Shown one piece after another: positions 15,845 to 25,874 of a stretch of 64,000 nt of DNA. Source of the DNA: Bacilli bacterium (GTDB taxonomy: Bacteria > Bacillota_I > Bacilli_A > RF39 > UBA660). Within the stretch, counting starts at the first letter, position 1; each line of letters starts with the position of its first letter. Made by a program: the position numbers and the translations under genes. The stretch lies in NCBI GenBank assembly GCA_017409785.1, contig JAFQSD010000002.1, positions 226,597-290,596 on the forward strand, written 5' to 3'. Under the pieces are notes generated by a model, which was not told the origin of the DNA, ran no database searches, and was given only the letters and a program-made list of their open reading frames with translations.

Positions 15845-16285
15845 CTACATATGTTTACCAGCTTTATGTTCTCTAGCTTGTGCATCTCTAACTCCATTTT
15901 GAAGTAAGAAATATTTATTAGCTAAATCATTGAAAGCACTTTCACTAGCACTATCTGGTTTTAAAACACCATTAACTTCAAATTCATTTTCAAGATAAGA
16001 AAGTCTTCTTTCAACTTCATCATCACTACTTCTTAATTGTTCAGCTTCTTTCTTTAATTTATCATAACAATAATTAACCATGTTAATTAAATTATCTTGT
16101 TTAATAACTGCTCCTTTTACACAATCAGGAAAATCTCTTTGTAATCTAGCAAATTCACTAGCAGAAACTAAATCAAGTTGTCCAGCTAAACTAGGACGAT
16201 TAAGTTCAACAAGCTTTCCACCTGCAGTAACATCTCCTGAATGTATTGGTTTTAAATATTGTACATATGCATACTTTGAATCCAT
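15845..16285 (-). CDS. Small hypothetical protein
   Basis: 146 residues, soluble and charged, predicted helical in its second half (YDKLKKEAEQLRSSDDEVER). The start ATG follows GGAGGATAG. It has its own downstream hairpin (AAAACTTAAT with ATTAAGTTTT). No family recognised. Confidence 0.5.
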   Translation of the reverse strand: MDSKYAYVQYLKPIHSGDVTAGGKLVELNRPSLAGQLDLVSASEFARLQRDFPDCVKGAVIKQDNLINMVNYCYDKLKKEAEQLRSSDDEVERRLSYLENEFEVNGVLKPDSASESAFNDLANKYFLLQNGVRDAQAREHKAGKHM

Positions 16286-16399
16286 ATTTTTCTATCCTCC
16301 AATTTTCTATTATTAACTTAATTATAAAATACCATAAATTAAATAACAATCTTCTATCAAAAACTTTACACAAAAAAAATACTCACTAAAGAGTATTTT

Positions 16400-17236
16400 T
16401 TACATTGTCTTTGGTACTTCACTCATCTCATATTTATTTTTAAATGAGCTTACTAAATTAGGGAATCTTTTTCCAACATATGTATCTTTTATAGACTCAC
16501 CTTCAAAAGATTCACTTGAAACACGTTGTGACTTAGTTGGTTTACTATCAGAACTTAAATCAAACCATCCATCTGATAAAATAAATCCTTCTGCTTTAGA
16601 TGAAACAACTTCTTTTTCTCCAACACTAGTATGTACTGAAAGTTCAATTTTTGTTGGATCTTCACTATCTCTTGATACTGCAATTCCTGACTTACAAGGA
16701 ATAGAAGAAATACCAAACATAGTTGCTCCATCAAATGATTGAACACGATGTCTTGAAGAAACTAGTCCATCTTCCCCAATCATAACAATTTCTTCATCAT
16801 TATTAGATTTATTTTTAATACTTACAGAATAAGGTGTTAAATCAATATTAAAATCATCAGACATTAGAGAATAACCAGTTCCATTTCCTTCTTTACAAAA
16901 TAAAGTAGAGCCTACATATAATCTTCTTTTTCCATCAACATTAACCATTCTTAACATTTCATTATCAAATAAAGCATAAATAAGATCTGAATTAAGATCA
17001 AAATTTCCCATTATTGTAGCACAAACTGATTCAGAAAGATCTTTACCCATAAAACTCTTTAATAATAAAACTGTTAAGTCCTCAATATTTTCACCAGCAT
17101 TGAAAATATCCATGGCAACATTACCACTACTATTTTGTTTATAAGTATTAATTTTATCAATAATTCCAGTTAAAAATATTTCTCTATCATCACTTGCCAT
17201 ACTATCTATAGAACTAATAACTTCTGAATAATTCAT
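16400..17236 (-). CDS. Hypothetical protein
   Basis: 278 residues without signal peptide or membrane segments. A helical N-terminal third (ILKxF-type, VLLLKSFMGKDLSESVC) precedes a beta-rich region. The start ATG follows AGAGGTGG. The downstream hairpin AAAAATACTC/GAGTATTTTT ends the unit. I recognise no family. Confidence 0.5.
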   Translation of the reverse strand: MNYSEVISSIDSMASDDREIFLTGIIDKINTYKQNSSGNVAMDIFNAGENIEDLTVLLLKSFMGKDLSESVCATIMGNFDLNSDLIYALFDNEMLRMVNVDGKRRLYVGSTLFCKEGNGTGYSLMSDDFNIDLTPYSVSIKNKSNNDEEIVMIGEDGLVSSRHRVQSFDGATMFGISSIPCKSGIAVSRDSEDPTKIELSVHTSVGEKEVVSSKAEGFILSDGWFDLSSDSKPTKSQRVSSESFEGESIKDTYVGKRFPNLVSSFKNKYEMSEVPKTM

Positions 17237-17290
17237 AAATATCCACCTCTATTATCAACATTATAACATAAAAATCTATAAATAAATATC

Positions 17291-17451
17291 AAAAAAGCAC
17301 AATCTATTTGATTGTGCTTCATATAAAGAAAAGGCCTAATTATATTAGGCAAACAAATAGGCCGCCTTGCGGCGACCATTCAGGGGGTTCGGTTGAATAT
17401 ACTCTCACATTAAACCGTGAGAGATATCGGCGTGATTTAAAACCATCACGC
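17291..17451 (-). ncRNA. Candidate structured small RNA (about 160 nt)
   Basis: The promoter is TTGACA (17486-17481), 17 bp, TATGAT (17463-17458). The predicted RNA is a row of hairpins: GCGTGAT/ATCACGC, CTCTCAC/GTGAGAG, ATTCA/TGAAT around an ACCGAACCCCC loop, GGTCGCC-GCAA-GGCGGCC with a G-U pair that would be a C-A mismatch on the other strand, GCCTAAT/ATTAGGC, and a terminator AGCACAATC/ATTGTGCT plus T run (17291-17319). This fills the gap of about 290 bp between two minus-strand genes. It lies 55 bp upstream of the gene at 17236, but its own terminator argues for an independent RNA. Family not recognised. Confidence 0.6.
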
Positions 17452-17527
17452 ATCTTAATCATAAAGTATATTCCTAAAATTGTCAATTGCTTAACAAAAA
17501 ATATTTTTTTATTTACACATCATAAAA

Positions 17528-18427
17528 TTAAATTTTAACTTCATACATCGCGTATAATTCATTCTTATCAAGTGAATTAATAAATTGTCTCATTTCTTCA
17601 TCAAAAGACCAAGATTTAAATCTAACATACTTTAATTTATTCTTATCTGCTAGTCTTTGAACTTCTCTAAATAGTCTTGTCGCAATACCCATTCTTCTAA
17701 ATTCTGGAACTACATAAATATCTCTAACTGTTAAATAATAACGATCTTCAAATGCCCTTCCATCTTTCTCATTAATAAATTCATATACTACAAATCCCAC
17801 AAGTCTATCTTCTCTATAGCAGACAAAAACTCCCATATCAAAACTTCTACCACATACTTTAGATAACTCAGAATTTATCATCTTAAAATTTCTTACAAAG
17901 ATATCACTACGATTTTCCCATCTACCCATATAAAGCTTATTATAAAGTTTATTAAACTCCTCGGTATCATCTTTCTCTATCTTTCTAATAATCTCATCTT
18001 TTAAATAAACTCTAGATTTAACAATATCTATTGCTAAATCACCCTTATCTCTCTTTAATTTAACAAATACTGTTTTAGGTATTTCTTCAATTCTAAATCT
18101 TGATCTATCTTCAAGTTCTACAAATATAAATTTATTTCCACCATCACCTATTATTCTAGGAACAGCTTCTCTTATCTCTTCTGTACTTGAAATAGGTCCA
18201 TCTTTATAAAATCCATATGCTTGTCCTACACCAGTAGAATTAATTTCATCAATTAATTCTCTACTAAACGTAATATCACTAGAAAAGAATAATATAGCAT
18301 ACTCTTTATCATCAATCATTTTATCAACATATTCTAATGTATCTAAATGGCTTAAGCCAAACCTTTTTCTAAATGAATCATATAATTTCTTTAATGATGA
18401 GTTATACTCTCCAATTATTTCTTTCAT
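17528..18427 (-). CDS. GNAT-family N-acetyltransferase with long N-terminal region
   Basis: About 299 residues. The C-terminal 110 carry a GNAT fold: VGFVVYEF, the YYLTVRDIYVVPEFRRMGIA motif A with the acetyl-CoA pyrophosphate loop RRMGIATRLF, and a following helix-strand. The N-terminal 180 residues are of unknown type and could be a second degenerate GNAT unit. I use ATG 18427 with GAGGTATG rather than the TTG five codons earlier. Substrate unknown. Confidence 0.75.
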   Translation of the reverse strand: MKEIIGEYNSSLKKLYDSFRKRFGLSHLDTLEYVDKMIDDKEYAILFFSSDITFSRELIDEINSTGVGQAYGFYKDGPISSTEEIREAVPRIIGDGGNKFIFVELEDRSRFRIEEIPKTVFVKLKRDKGDLAIDIVKSRVYLKDEIIRKIEKDDTEEFNKLYNKLYMGRWENRSDIFVRNFKMINSELSKVCGRSFDMGVFVCYREDRLVGFVVYEFINEKDGRAFEDRYYLTVRDIYVVPEFRRMGIATRLFREVQRLADKNKLKYVRFKSWSFDEEMRQFINSLDKNELYAMYEVKI

Positions 18428-18497
18428 ATTATCATACCTCAATATAATTATATCACTAAATAAAAAAATAAAAAGAATAGTAGAAGTTTACTTTCTA

Positions 18498-20492
18498 CTA
18501 TCCTTTAGTAATTGAATTAATCAATCTAATTTTTAATTCATCATTATCAGTATCTTTATTTAATAAATATTCTTTAGAATCTTTCTTAGTTTGAAGTAAA
18601 ATCTTATAATCAGACTTAATATTAGCGATCTTAAATGCCATATCTCCACTTTGTTTAGTACCAAACAAGTCTCCATGTCCTCTTAATTTAAAGTCTTCTT
18701 CACTAATTTCAAAACCATCATCAACTGTTTCCATTATTTTTAGTCTTTCTGCATCACTATCACTAATTAAGATGCATTGACTCTTAGAAGTACCTCTTCC
18801 AACTCTTCCTCTTAACTGATGTAATGTTGATAAACCAAATCTATCTGCATCAAAAATAACCATTGTAGTTGCATTAGGAACATCAACTCCTACTTCAACA
18901 ACAGTAGTTGAAATAAGAATTTGAACTTCATTATTCTTAAATTGATCCATAATCAAGTCTTTAGCCCCACTAGACATTTTACCATGAACAATATCAATCT
19001 TATAATGTTCACCAAATGCTAGTTTCATTTTATCTCTTAATTCACATACATTAGTTAAATCTGAATTTTCACTTTCTTCAATTAATGGAGCAATAACATA
19101 AACTTGATGTCCTGCTTTTAATTCTTCATACATCATTCCAAGTACATCTTTAATTTCCGCAATACTCTTTAAATATGTATCAATCTTTTGTCTACCTTTA
19201 GGTCTTTCCTTAATAGTAGAAACATCCATATCTCCAAATATTGTTAATGCATAAGTTCTTGGAATTGGTGTTGCACTCATATAAAGTACATCAGGCTTAA
19301 TTCCTTTATTTTGTAAATTTGCTCTTTGATGAACACCAAATCTATGTTGTTCATCAGTAATTACTAATCCTAAGTTATTATATTCAACTTCATCTTGAAT
19401 TAAAGCATGAGTACCAATAATCATATGTATACTACCATCTTTAAGTCCTTTATAAATATCATTCTTTTCTTTCTTAGGAGTTGAACCAGTTAATAATTCA
19501 ACACGAATATCTTCTTTTTCTAAAAATTTCTTTAAATTTAAATAATGTTGCATAGCAAGTATTTCAGTTGGTGCCATTAAAGCACTTTGATACCCACTAT
19601 AATGATTAGCCAGCATTCCAATAAAAGCAACAATAGTTTTACCACTACCAACATCACCTTGTAATAATCTATTCATTCTACTTGGTGCTTCTAAATCTTT
19701 AATAATTTCATCTACTGCTTTTAATTGATCACCAGTTAATTCGAATGGAATACTCTTAATAAATTTATCGATTCTTTTTTGATCAATAACTCTTTCTAAT
19801 CCATTCTTTTCTCTTTTATTTTGTTCTTTTAAATAATTAATCTTAAACATAAATTCAAATAATTCTTCATACTTAAGTCTAATAGTTACTTCTTTTAACT
19901 TTTCACTAGTAGAAGGATTATGAATTACATTTAATGCTGTTTTCTTATTTAAGAAATTATATTTTTCAATATACTCTTGTGGTATATAATCTGGAATTTC
20001 TTTTCCATGCATAAGTAATGCCATATTAATAAAAGTTGAAATATTTTTATTAGTTAAACCACTTGTACAATGATACACTGGTTCAATTTTAACTTTATTA
20101 GACAATACTCCCATCTTTATATCAGAAGCTGTTATAACATTCTTACTCTTATCTAATTTACCAATAACAGTAATTCCTGTCCCAACAGTTAATTGGCTCT
20201 TTAAAAAAGCTCTATTAAAGATAGAAACCCCTACAACACCACTTGGAGTAACTAGTCTAAAATTCATTTTATTTAAACCAGCTTTAAACCTCATAAGTAT
20301 AGGGATACTTTCTACTTTACCATCTATTATTATCTTCCCACCATCTTCAACTTCAGATAATTCATTTCTTTCTAAAACATCATATCTGAATGGATAATGA
20401 GTCACTAAATCTTCAATTGTATGTATGTTAATTTTGTTCAATAAAGAAAGGGACTTCGGTCCAATACTTTTAACATCTTTCAACTCTGTCAC
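18498..20492 (-). CDS. recG: ATP-dependent DNA helicase RecG
   Basis: 664 residues, the usual length. RecG reverses stalled replication forks. The N-terminal wedge/OB region (about residues 1-200) is followed by SF2 helicase motifs: motif I LLQGDVGSGKT, motif II ITDEQHRFG, motif III MSATPIPRT, and motif VI QLRGRVGRG. The start is GTG 20492 with AAGGAAGTGAT upstream. It is the only gene in its unit; a small RNA gene faces away from it upstream. Confidence 0.95.
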   Translation of the reverse strand: MTELKDVKSIGPKSLSLLNKINIHTIEDLVTHYPFRYDVLERNELSEVEDGGKIIIDGKVESIPILMRFKAGLNKMNFRLVTPSGVVGVSIFNRAFLKSQLTVGTGITVIGKLDKSKNVITASDIKMGVLSNKVKIEPVYHCTSGLTNKNISTFINMALLMHGKEIPDYIPQEYIEKYNFLNKKTALNVIHNPSTSEKLKEVTIRLKYEELFEFMFKINYLKEQNKREKNGLERVIDQKRIDKFIKSIPFELTGDQLKAVDEIIKDLEAPSRMNRLLQGDVGSGKTIVAFIGMLANHYSGYQSALMAPTEILAMQHYLNLKKFLEKEDIRVELLTGSTPKKEKNDIYKGLKDGSIHMIIGTHALIQDEVEYNNLGLVITDEQHRFGVHQRANLQNKGIKPDVLYMSATPIPRTYALTIFGDMDVSTIKERPKGRQKIDTYLKSIAEIKDVLGMMYEELKAGHQVYVIAPLIEESENSDLTNVCELRDKMKLAFGEHYKIDIVHGKMSSGAKDLIMDQFKNNEVQILISTTVVEVGVDVPNATTMVIFDADRFGLSTLHQLRGRVGRGTSKSQCILISDSDAERLKIMETVDDGFEISEEDFKLRGHGDLFGTKQSGDMAFKIANIKSDYKILLQTKKDSKEYLLNKDTDNDELKIRLINSITKG

Positions 20493-20646
20493 TCGGTATC
20501 ACTTCCTTCTTGGCCTATTATAACATATTTCGAAAAAATACACTAATACTTTTTAACTTTTTTGAACAATTTATTTCCCAAGCCCTCAAAAAGTCCTTGA
20601 TATTCCTAGAAAAAAGCCACTTTTTTAACTTTTTTTGCAATTTTTA

Positions 20647-20675
20647 TTGACAAAATGACCAACTTCGATTAGTAT
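20647..20675 (+). promoter_or_regulatory. Promoter for small RNA
   Basis: TTGACA (20647-20652) and TAGTAT (20670-20675) are 17 bp apart in the gap upstream of recG, directed away from recG. Confidence 0.6.
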
Positions 20676-20681
20676 AGTAAT

Positions 20682-20818
20682 CACCAATTCGGAATTAGGC
20701 GAATTGGTCGCTAGTATCACACTAGCCAACCCCTTTTTATTCTTTTTGGAAGCGGCCTCTCAGGGGGTGCCGCTTCTTAGATAAAAAACAAAAGAGACGT
20801 GGCCGACGTCTCTTTTTT
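20682..20818 (+). ncRNA. Candidate small RNA with predicted pseudoknot (about 137 nt)
   Basis: Three hairpins are visible: ACCAATTCG/CGAATTGGT (683-691 with 700-708), GCTAGT/ACTAGC (710-715 with 721-726), and GAAGCGGC/GCCGCTTC (749-756 with 769-776; all plus 20,000). The loop of the third carries GGGGT (20764-20768), complementary to ACCCC (20729-20733) between hairpins two and three, giving an H-type pseudoknot. A terminator GAGACGT/ACGTCTC plus T run ends it (20790-20818) and also suits the convergent lipoprotein gene. It explains the 332-bp gap. Family not recognised. Confidence 0.6.
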
Positions 20819-20824
20819 GTTATA

Positions 20825-21352
20825 TTATTCTTTAGCAATATAAAATAAATATTTTGGAGGAGCATATCCAACCATAATACCATCATTAGTAGTAATTAAA
20901 GCACTATCTCCCTTACCCATCATATGTTCTTTATAATCATCCCAAGTATCACCAGTACTACCAGGGAATTTACTTTCATTAATAGTAAATTCTTCAAGAC
21001 TTAAAATATAATTTACTTGCTCTTGCCACACAACCTCAGAAAAACTATTATTACTATTGCATACTTCATTCTCTTTTATCATCATCCAAGCAAAATCAAA
21101 ATCTTCATCATATGATAAAGTCATTTTAGAACAATTAGTTTCATAAAAAACATCATATCCTTTTTCACCATTATCAAATGAAAATTCATCAATACTACTA
21201 TAATTAATATCTTCAAAATATTTACTCTCTTTTAATTCTTCTACAAATTCATTAACTACCTTATTAAGTTCTGGATAATCTACCAACTCTTTAGAAGAAG
21301 TACAAGCTGTACATAAAAAAGCAACTAAAACTAAACATAATATTTTTTTCAT
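20825..21352 (-). CDS. Small lipoprotein
   Basis: 175 residues starting at ATG 21352 after GTGAGG; the longer frame upstream lacks a ribosome site. MKKILCLVLVAFLCTAC is a lipoprotein signal with lipobox CTAC (Cys 17). The mature acidic domain (VNEFVEELKESKYFEDINYSS onward) is unrecognised. It lies immediately downstream of the PFOR gene, separated by about 50 bp. Confidence 0.65.
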   Translation of the reverse strand: MKKILCLVLVAFLCTACTSSKELVDYPELNKVVNEFVEELKESKYFEDINYSSIDEFSFDNGEKGYDVFYETNCSKMTLSYDEDFDFAWMMIKENEVCNSNNSFSEVVWQEQVNYILSLEEFTINESKFPGSTGDTWDDYKEHMMGKGDSALITTNDGIMVGYAPPKYLFYIAKE

Positions 21353-21405
21353 ATATACCTCACTATTATTAAAATTATTATAACACAAAAAAAGTAGCCC
21401 TTCGA

Positions 21406-24400
21406 CTACTCTTTATTTGTTTCTACTAAAGATTGATAATACTTATATCTATCTTCTGCATTCTTTTTATTTTCTTCTAAAATTTCTTTTGAATTTTTAA
21501 CTAATTTATCAAGTGCTCTATATCTATCTTCTCCACTAATAAATTCTTCATATTTAGAAAAGTCTGCTTGACTATCTAACTTAAATTCGCCAGTTACAGG
21601 ACTATAATGGAATAATGGGAAATATCCAGATAATGTCGCATCCTTTTCTTCTTGAATAGAATTCTTCATACCTTTAATTATTCCTTGAGCAATACATGGT
21701 GCATAAGCAATAATAATACTTGGTCCATCATAACTTTCTGCTTCTTTTAAAATCTTAATTGTATGAGTTGGATTAGCACCTAATGAAATAGTTCCTACAT
21801 ATACATGTGGATAAGTAAGTGCTATTTTAGCTAAATCTTTCTTCGCAGTTTGTTTACCATTAGAAGCAAACTTCGCAACTGCTCCAGTTCTTGTGGACTT
21901 AGACGCTTGTCCACCTGTATTAGAATATACTTCTGTATCAAGTACTAATATATTAACATTTTCTCTATTAGCTAATACATGGTCAATTCCATTATAACCA
22001 ATGTCATAAGCCCATCCATCTCCACCAATCATCCATACAGATCTTGGCATAATAAAGTCTTTTAATTTAGCTAATCCTTCAATCTTAGTTTCATCAATTA
22101 CTTCTAGTAATTTTTCTGCATTTTCTTCATTTTGATTTTCTGCATAATTTTTATAAATATCAACTTCACTCTTTTTAACAACTTTCATATTTGAAAGAAT
22201 CATATGTGAAATTCTTTTTTTCATTACTTCATCAGCAATTTTCATACCATAACCAAATTCTGCATTATCTTCAAATAATGAATTAGCCCATGGCACTGAA
22301 TAAGGCATACTTGGCATAGAAGCTCCATAAATAGAAGAACATCCAGTTGCATTCGCAACTACCATTTTATCGCCAAATAACTGTGTTAAAAGCTTTAGAT
22401 AAGGTGTTTCACCACATCCTGCACAAGCACCAGAGAATTCAAACTTAGGAGTCTTAAATTGACTACCCTTAACTGTGTTAGTAGGCATTACATTTTTCTT
22501 CTCATTAACTTCATTAAATAAGTACTTATACTCTTCATCTTTTTTAAGTTTCTTAATCTCATCCTTAGCTTTCATAATGATAGCTTTAGCACCCTTCTTA
22601 CCAGGACACACTTCACTACATAATCCACAACCTGTACAATCCTCAATACTAACACCAATACTAAATTTATAATTTTGATCTTTAATATTTGCATCAATTA
22701 AATTATTAGTAACTACTTCTGGTGCATCAATAACCTCTTTTTCATTTAGTAAGAAAGGTCTAATTACTCCATGTGGACATACTAATGAACATAAGTTACA
22801 TGAAATACAATTCTCTGAATTATAACATGGAAGCATTTCACTAATATCTCTCTTATCATATTTAGAAGTTCCTGCTTCCATTGCCCCATCTGGACTCTTT
22901 AAGAAACTACTTACTGGTAATGTATCTCCTTCCATAGAATCAATTACTTGGAAAATAGTTTTCTTAACATTAACTAAATCTTCAACAAAATCTACATAAG
23001 GAAGTTTAACAGGTACTAAACTCTCTAAACTTGCTTCTATTGCTTTAATATTTTTAGTAACAAGATCTCCTCCCTTATTACTAAATCTAACTGCTAAATT
23101 TTCTTTAATCTTATTAATAGCAAAATTAGCATCAACAATCTTTCCTAACTTAAAGATTAATACTTCCATAATTGCACTAATCTTACCAGGAATTCCTGCT
23201 TCTCTAGCAATTCTATCAGCATCTATAATAAACATCTTAACATTTCTACTTTGTAAAATCTTTTTATCATGACTACTCATCATAGCTAGTATTTCATCAG
23301 GACTCTTACTTGTATTAACAACAAATACTCCTTTAGAATTAATCTTTTCTAACATTCTAAGTTTCTTTAAATAACTATCTTTTGTACAAACTACTAAACT
23401 TGCTTTTTCAACATAATAACTTGATCTAACTGGTTTCTTACTAAATCTTAAATTAGAAATAGTAACACCACCACTCTTCTTAGAATCATATTGGAAATAA
23501 CCTTGTACATATGCATTTGTATAAGTTCCTGTTATCTTCATTAAATCCTTAGTAGCAGAAACCATACCATCACTACCAAATCCATATACTAAGAATTCAA
23601 TATTCTTATGCGGAATAGAAAATTTCTTATCATAACTAATACTTAAATTAGTAACATCATCATTTATACCTACAGTAAAGTTATTATGAACATCTCTTGT
23701 ATCTAGAAAATCATAAATACCTTTAATCATTGCTGGTGTTGTATTCTTACTAGAAAGTCCATATCTACCACCATAAACATTTACTTTAGCATCTACTTCT
23801 TTAATAGTTTTAATAACATCTAAATATAATGGTTCACCTGCAGAACCAGGTTCTTTAGTACGATCAAGTACTGCAATCTTTTTAACAGTCTTTGGTAAAC
23901 TCTTTAAGAAATATTTAGTACTAAATGGTCTATATAAATGAACTTCTACAAGTCCAACACTCTCATTCTTTTCATCTACTAAGTAATCTATTGTTTCTTT
24001 AATAGTTTCACAAACTGAACCCATCGCTACAATAACTTTAGTTGCTGTCTTGCTACCATAGTAATTAAATGGTTTATAATCTTCTCCAGTAATTTTATTA
24101 ATTTCTTGCATATACTCATTAACAATATCTGGAACTTTATCATAATAACTATTTCTAACTTCACTTGCTTGGAAATAAATATCCTCGTTTTGAGCAGTAC
24201 CTCTAATCAATGGTTTATTAGGATTAAGTGCTCTTTCTCTAAATTCATTTAAACTTTTTTCATCAATTAATTTCTTTAATTTTTCAGTATCAATTTCTTC
24301 TACTTTTTGTAATTCATGACTAGTTCTAAACCCATCAAAGAAATTAACAAAAGGAACTTTTCCTTTAATAGCAGCTAAATGTGCAACTCCAGTTAAATCC

Positions 24401-24840
24401 ATAACTTGTTGTACTGAACTAGATGCAAGCATTGCAAAACCAGTACTACGAGCTGCATATATATCTTGATGATCTCCAAAAATAGATAGTGCATGTGTTG
24501 CTAAGCTTCTAGCTGCCACATTTATAACACAAGGTAATAACTCACCAGCAATCTTATACATATTTGGAAGCATTAATAAAAGACCTTGACTAGCAGTATA
24601 AGTAGTTGTTAAACATCCAGATAAAAGTGACCCATGCACCATTCCTGCTGCTCCTGCTTCACTTTGCATCTCTACTACTCTAACTGGTGTATCAAAGTAA
24701 TTCTTCTTCCCTTCATTACTCCATTTATCTGTTAACTCCGCCATAGGTGAAGCCGGAGTTATTGGATAAATTCCTGCTACCTCTGTAAAATTATATGAAA
24801 CATAACTACATGCTTCATTACCATCCATTATTCTCTTCAT
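21406..24840 (-). CDS. nifJ: Pyruvate:ferredoxin (flavodoxin) oxidoreductase
   Basis: 1144 residues, the single-chain PFOR. It converts pyruvate and CoA to acetyl-CoA and CO2, passing electrons to ferredoxin. The pyruvate-binding N-terminus is AGIYPITPASPMAEL. Two 4Fe-4S clusters are set by CISCNLCSLVCPHG and CTGCGLCSEVCPG near residues 680-750, and the third cluster by CAGCGE with a later Cys. The thiamine-diphosphate site is GGDGWAYDIGYNG with the downstream YSNTGGQASKS. The start ATG follows GAAAGGATTGG. It marks an anaerobic fermentative metabolism. Confidence 0.96.
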   Translation of the reverse strand: MKRIMDGNEACSYVSYNFTEVAGIYPITPASPMAELTDKWSNEGKKNYFDTPVRVVEMQSEAGAAGMVHGSLLSGCLTTTYTASQGLLLMLPNMYKIAGELLPCVINVAARSLATHALSIFGDHQDIYAARSTGFAMLASSSVQQVMDLTGVAHLAAIKGKVPFVNFFDGFRTSHELQKVEEIDTEKLKKLIDEKSLNEFRERALNPNKPLIRGTAQNEDIYFQASEVRNSYYDKVPDIVNEYMQEINKITGEDYKPFNYYGSKTATKVIVAMGSVCETIKETIDYLVDEKNESVGLVEVHLYRPFSTKYFLKSLPKTVKKIAVLDRTKEPGSAGEPLYLDVIKTIKEVDAKVNVYGGRYGLSSKNTTPAMIKGIYDFLDTRDVHNNFTVGINDDVTNLSISYDKKFSIPHKNIEFLVYGFGSDGMVSATKDLMKITGTYTNAYVQGYFQYDSKKSGGVTISNLRFSKKPVRSSYYVEKASLVVCTKDSYLKKLRMLEKINSKGVFVVNTSKSPDEILAMMSSHDKKILQSRNVKMFIIDADRIAREAGIPGKISAIMEVLIFKLGKIVDANFAINKIKENLAVRFSNKGGDLVTKNIKAIEASLESLVPVKLPYVDFVEDLVNVKKTIFQVIDSMEGDTLPVSSFLKSPDGAMEAGTSKYDKRDISEMLPCYNSENCISCNLCSLVCPHGVIRPFLLNEKEVIDAPEVVTNNLIDANIKDQNYKFSIGVSIEDCTGCGLCSEVCPGKKGAKAIIMKAKDEIKKLKKDEEYKYLFNEVNEKKNVMPTNTVKGSQFKTPKFEFSGACAGCGETPYLKLLTQLFGDKMVVANATGCSSIYGASMPSMPYSVPWANSLFEDNAEFGYGMKIADEVMKKRISHMILSNMKVVKKSEVDIYKNYAENQNEENAEKLLEVIDETKIEGLAKLKDFIMPRSVWMIGGDGWAYDIGYNGIDHVLANRENVNILVLDTEVYSNTGGQASKSTRTGAVAKFASNGKQTAKKDLAKIALTYPHVYVGTISLGANPTHTIKILKEAESYDGPSIIIAYAPCIAQGIIKGMKNSIQEEKDATLSGYFPLFHYSPVTGEFKLDSQADFSKYEEFISGEDRYRALDKLVKNSKEILEENKKNAEDRYKYYQSLVETNKE

Positions 24841-24915
24841 AGTACCAATCCTTTCACTATATTTTATTATATATCAAACTACCACAAAATAAAAGAATTT
24901 CAATTGAAATTCCTT

Positions 24916-25815
24916 TTATTTATGTTGATAAATCTTACCCTTATCACAAATTCTCTTTGTTAAATTATCATAAAAATCATCCATTAATGTAAACCATTCA
25001 TCACCAAGAACTTTATGTAAAACTCCTCTTGCTTCACTAAATTTTTCCGGATAAGTTCTTAAAACTAAATAGTCTGCAAATTGCTCTTCAAAACTTGCCA
25101 CATGTTTTCCATAATAAGCTTCGCTAAAATAATCATCATTATGCATTGCTAATACACATTCTATTGTCTCTTTACCATAATCTAAGAAGAATGGATTAAC
25201 TCCATAAAATATCGCATCAATAATATTAGACACTCTATTATAATTATCAATATCTTCATTAAATGCAGAAACTAATGCATAATGATCTTCTAATCTATCT
25301 TCAATCATTTCATCTTCAGTTCCATCCGGATATCTTTCAAAGTATTCTTCTCTAAACTCTGGATGTCTTTCATAAAACTCTAATGGATCATCAATATCCT
25401 CTGTTAAGATATCATATGCTTTATCTCTATATTTTTGTAATAATTCTGATATAAATCTTTTCTTATTTAATATTCTCTTTTTACAAGTTCTATTTACTTT
25501 CAAGAAACCACTAGGTATTTCACCTCTAGCAAAAATATTTAATAATAAATGACCAAATTCATGACAAGCAATTTCTTCTGTACCAGAAGATGTAATCGCA
25601 AAGTCATAACCATTATCTAATAAATCAACATAAGAAAATGCTTCTTCAGAATAAGAAAGTTTAATATTTTGACGAGATAACACACTAATATTTTCTACTA
25701 CTCTACGACTTACTTCATCATTTTCAAATCTTAAAAATAAATTATGTAGTAGTTTCATTGTTAAAAAGTTTGGATCATCTAATCCTAGAAAAAACTCTTC
25801 AACATCTTTTCGCAT
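24916..25815 (-). CDS. Zincin-type metallopeptidase-like protein
   Basis: 299 residues, no signal peptide. The sequence IACHEFGHLLLN (about residues 82-93) contains HExxH, the zinc site and catalytic Glu of gluzincin-type proteases. A possible third ligand Glu lies in SFEEQFADYLVLRTYP, the pattern seen in ImmA/IrrE-like or toxin-lethal-factor-like peptidases. The start ATG follows AAAGGAGGGG. No substrate can be named. Confidence 0.6.
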   Translation of the reverse strand: MRKDVEEFFLGLDDPNFLTMKLLHNLFLRFENDEVSRRVVENISVLSRQNIKLSYSEEAFSYVDLLDNGYDFAITSSGTEEIACHEFGHLLLNIFARGEIPSGFLKVNRTCKKRILNKKRFISELLQKYRDKAYDILTEDIDDPLEFYERHPEFREEYFERYPDGTEDEMIEDRLEDHYALVSAFNEDIDNYNRVSNIIDAIFYGVNPFFLDYGKETIECVLAMHNDDYFSEAYYGKHVASFEEQFADYLVLRTYPEKFSEARGVLHKVLGDEWFTLMDDFYDNLTKRICDKGKIYQHK

Positions 25816-25874
25816 ATTATCCCCTCCTTTTTGTTGTCATATTATAACAAAAAAATTAGGAAATATCAACTTTC

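Noticed and set aside
17308-17538. Plus-strand ORF of 76 codons
   Set aside because: It lies over a minus-strand unit with promoter, hairpins and terminator; no Shine-Dalgarno sequence and no protein-like composition.
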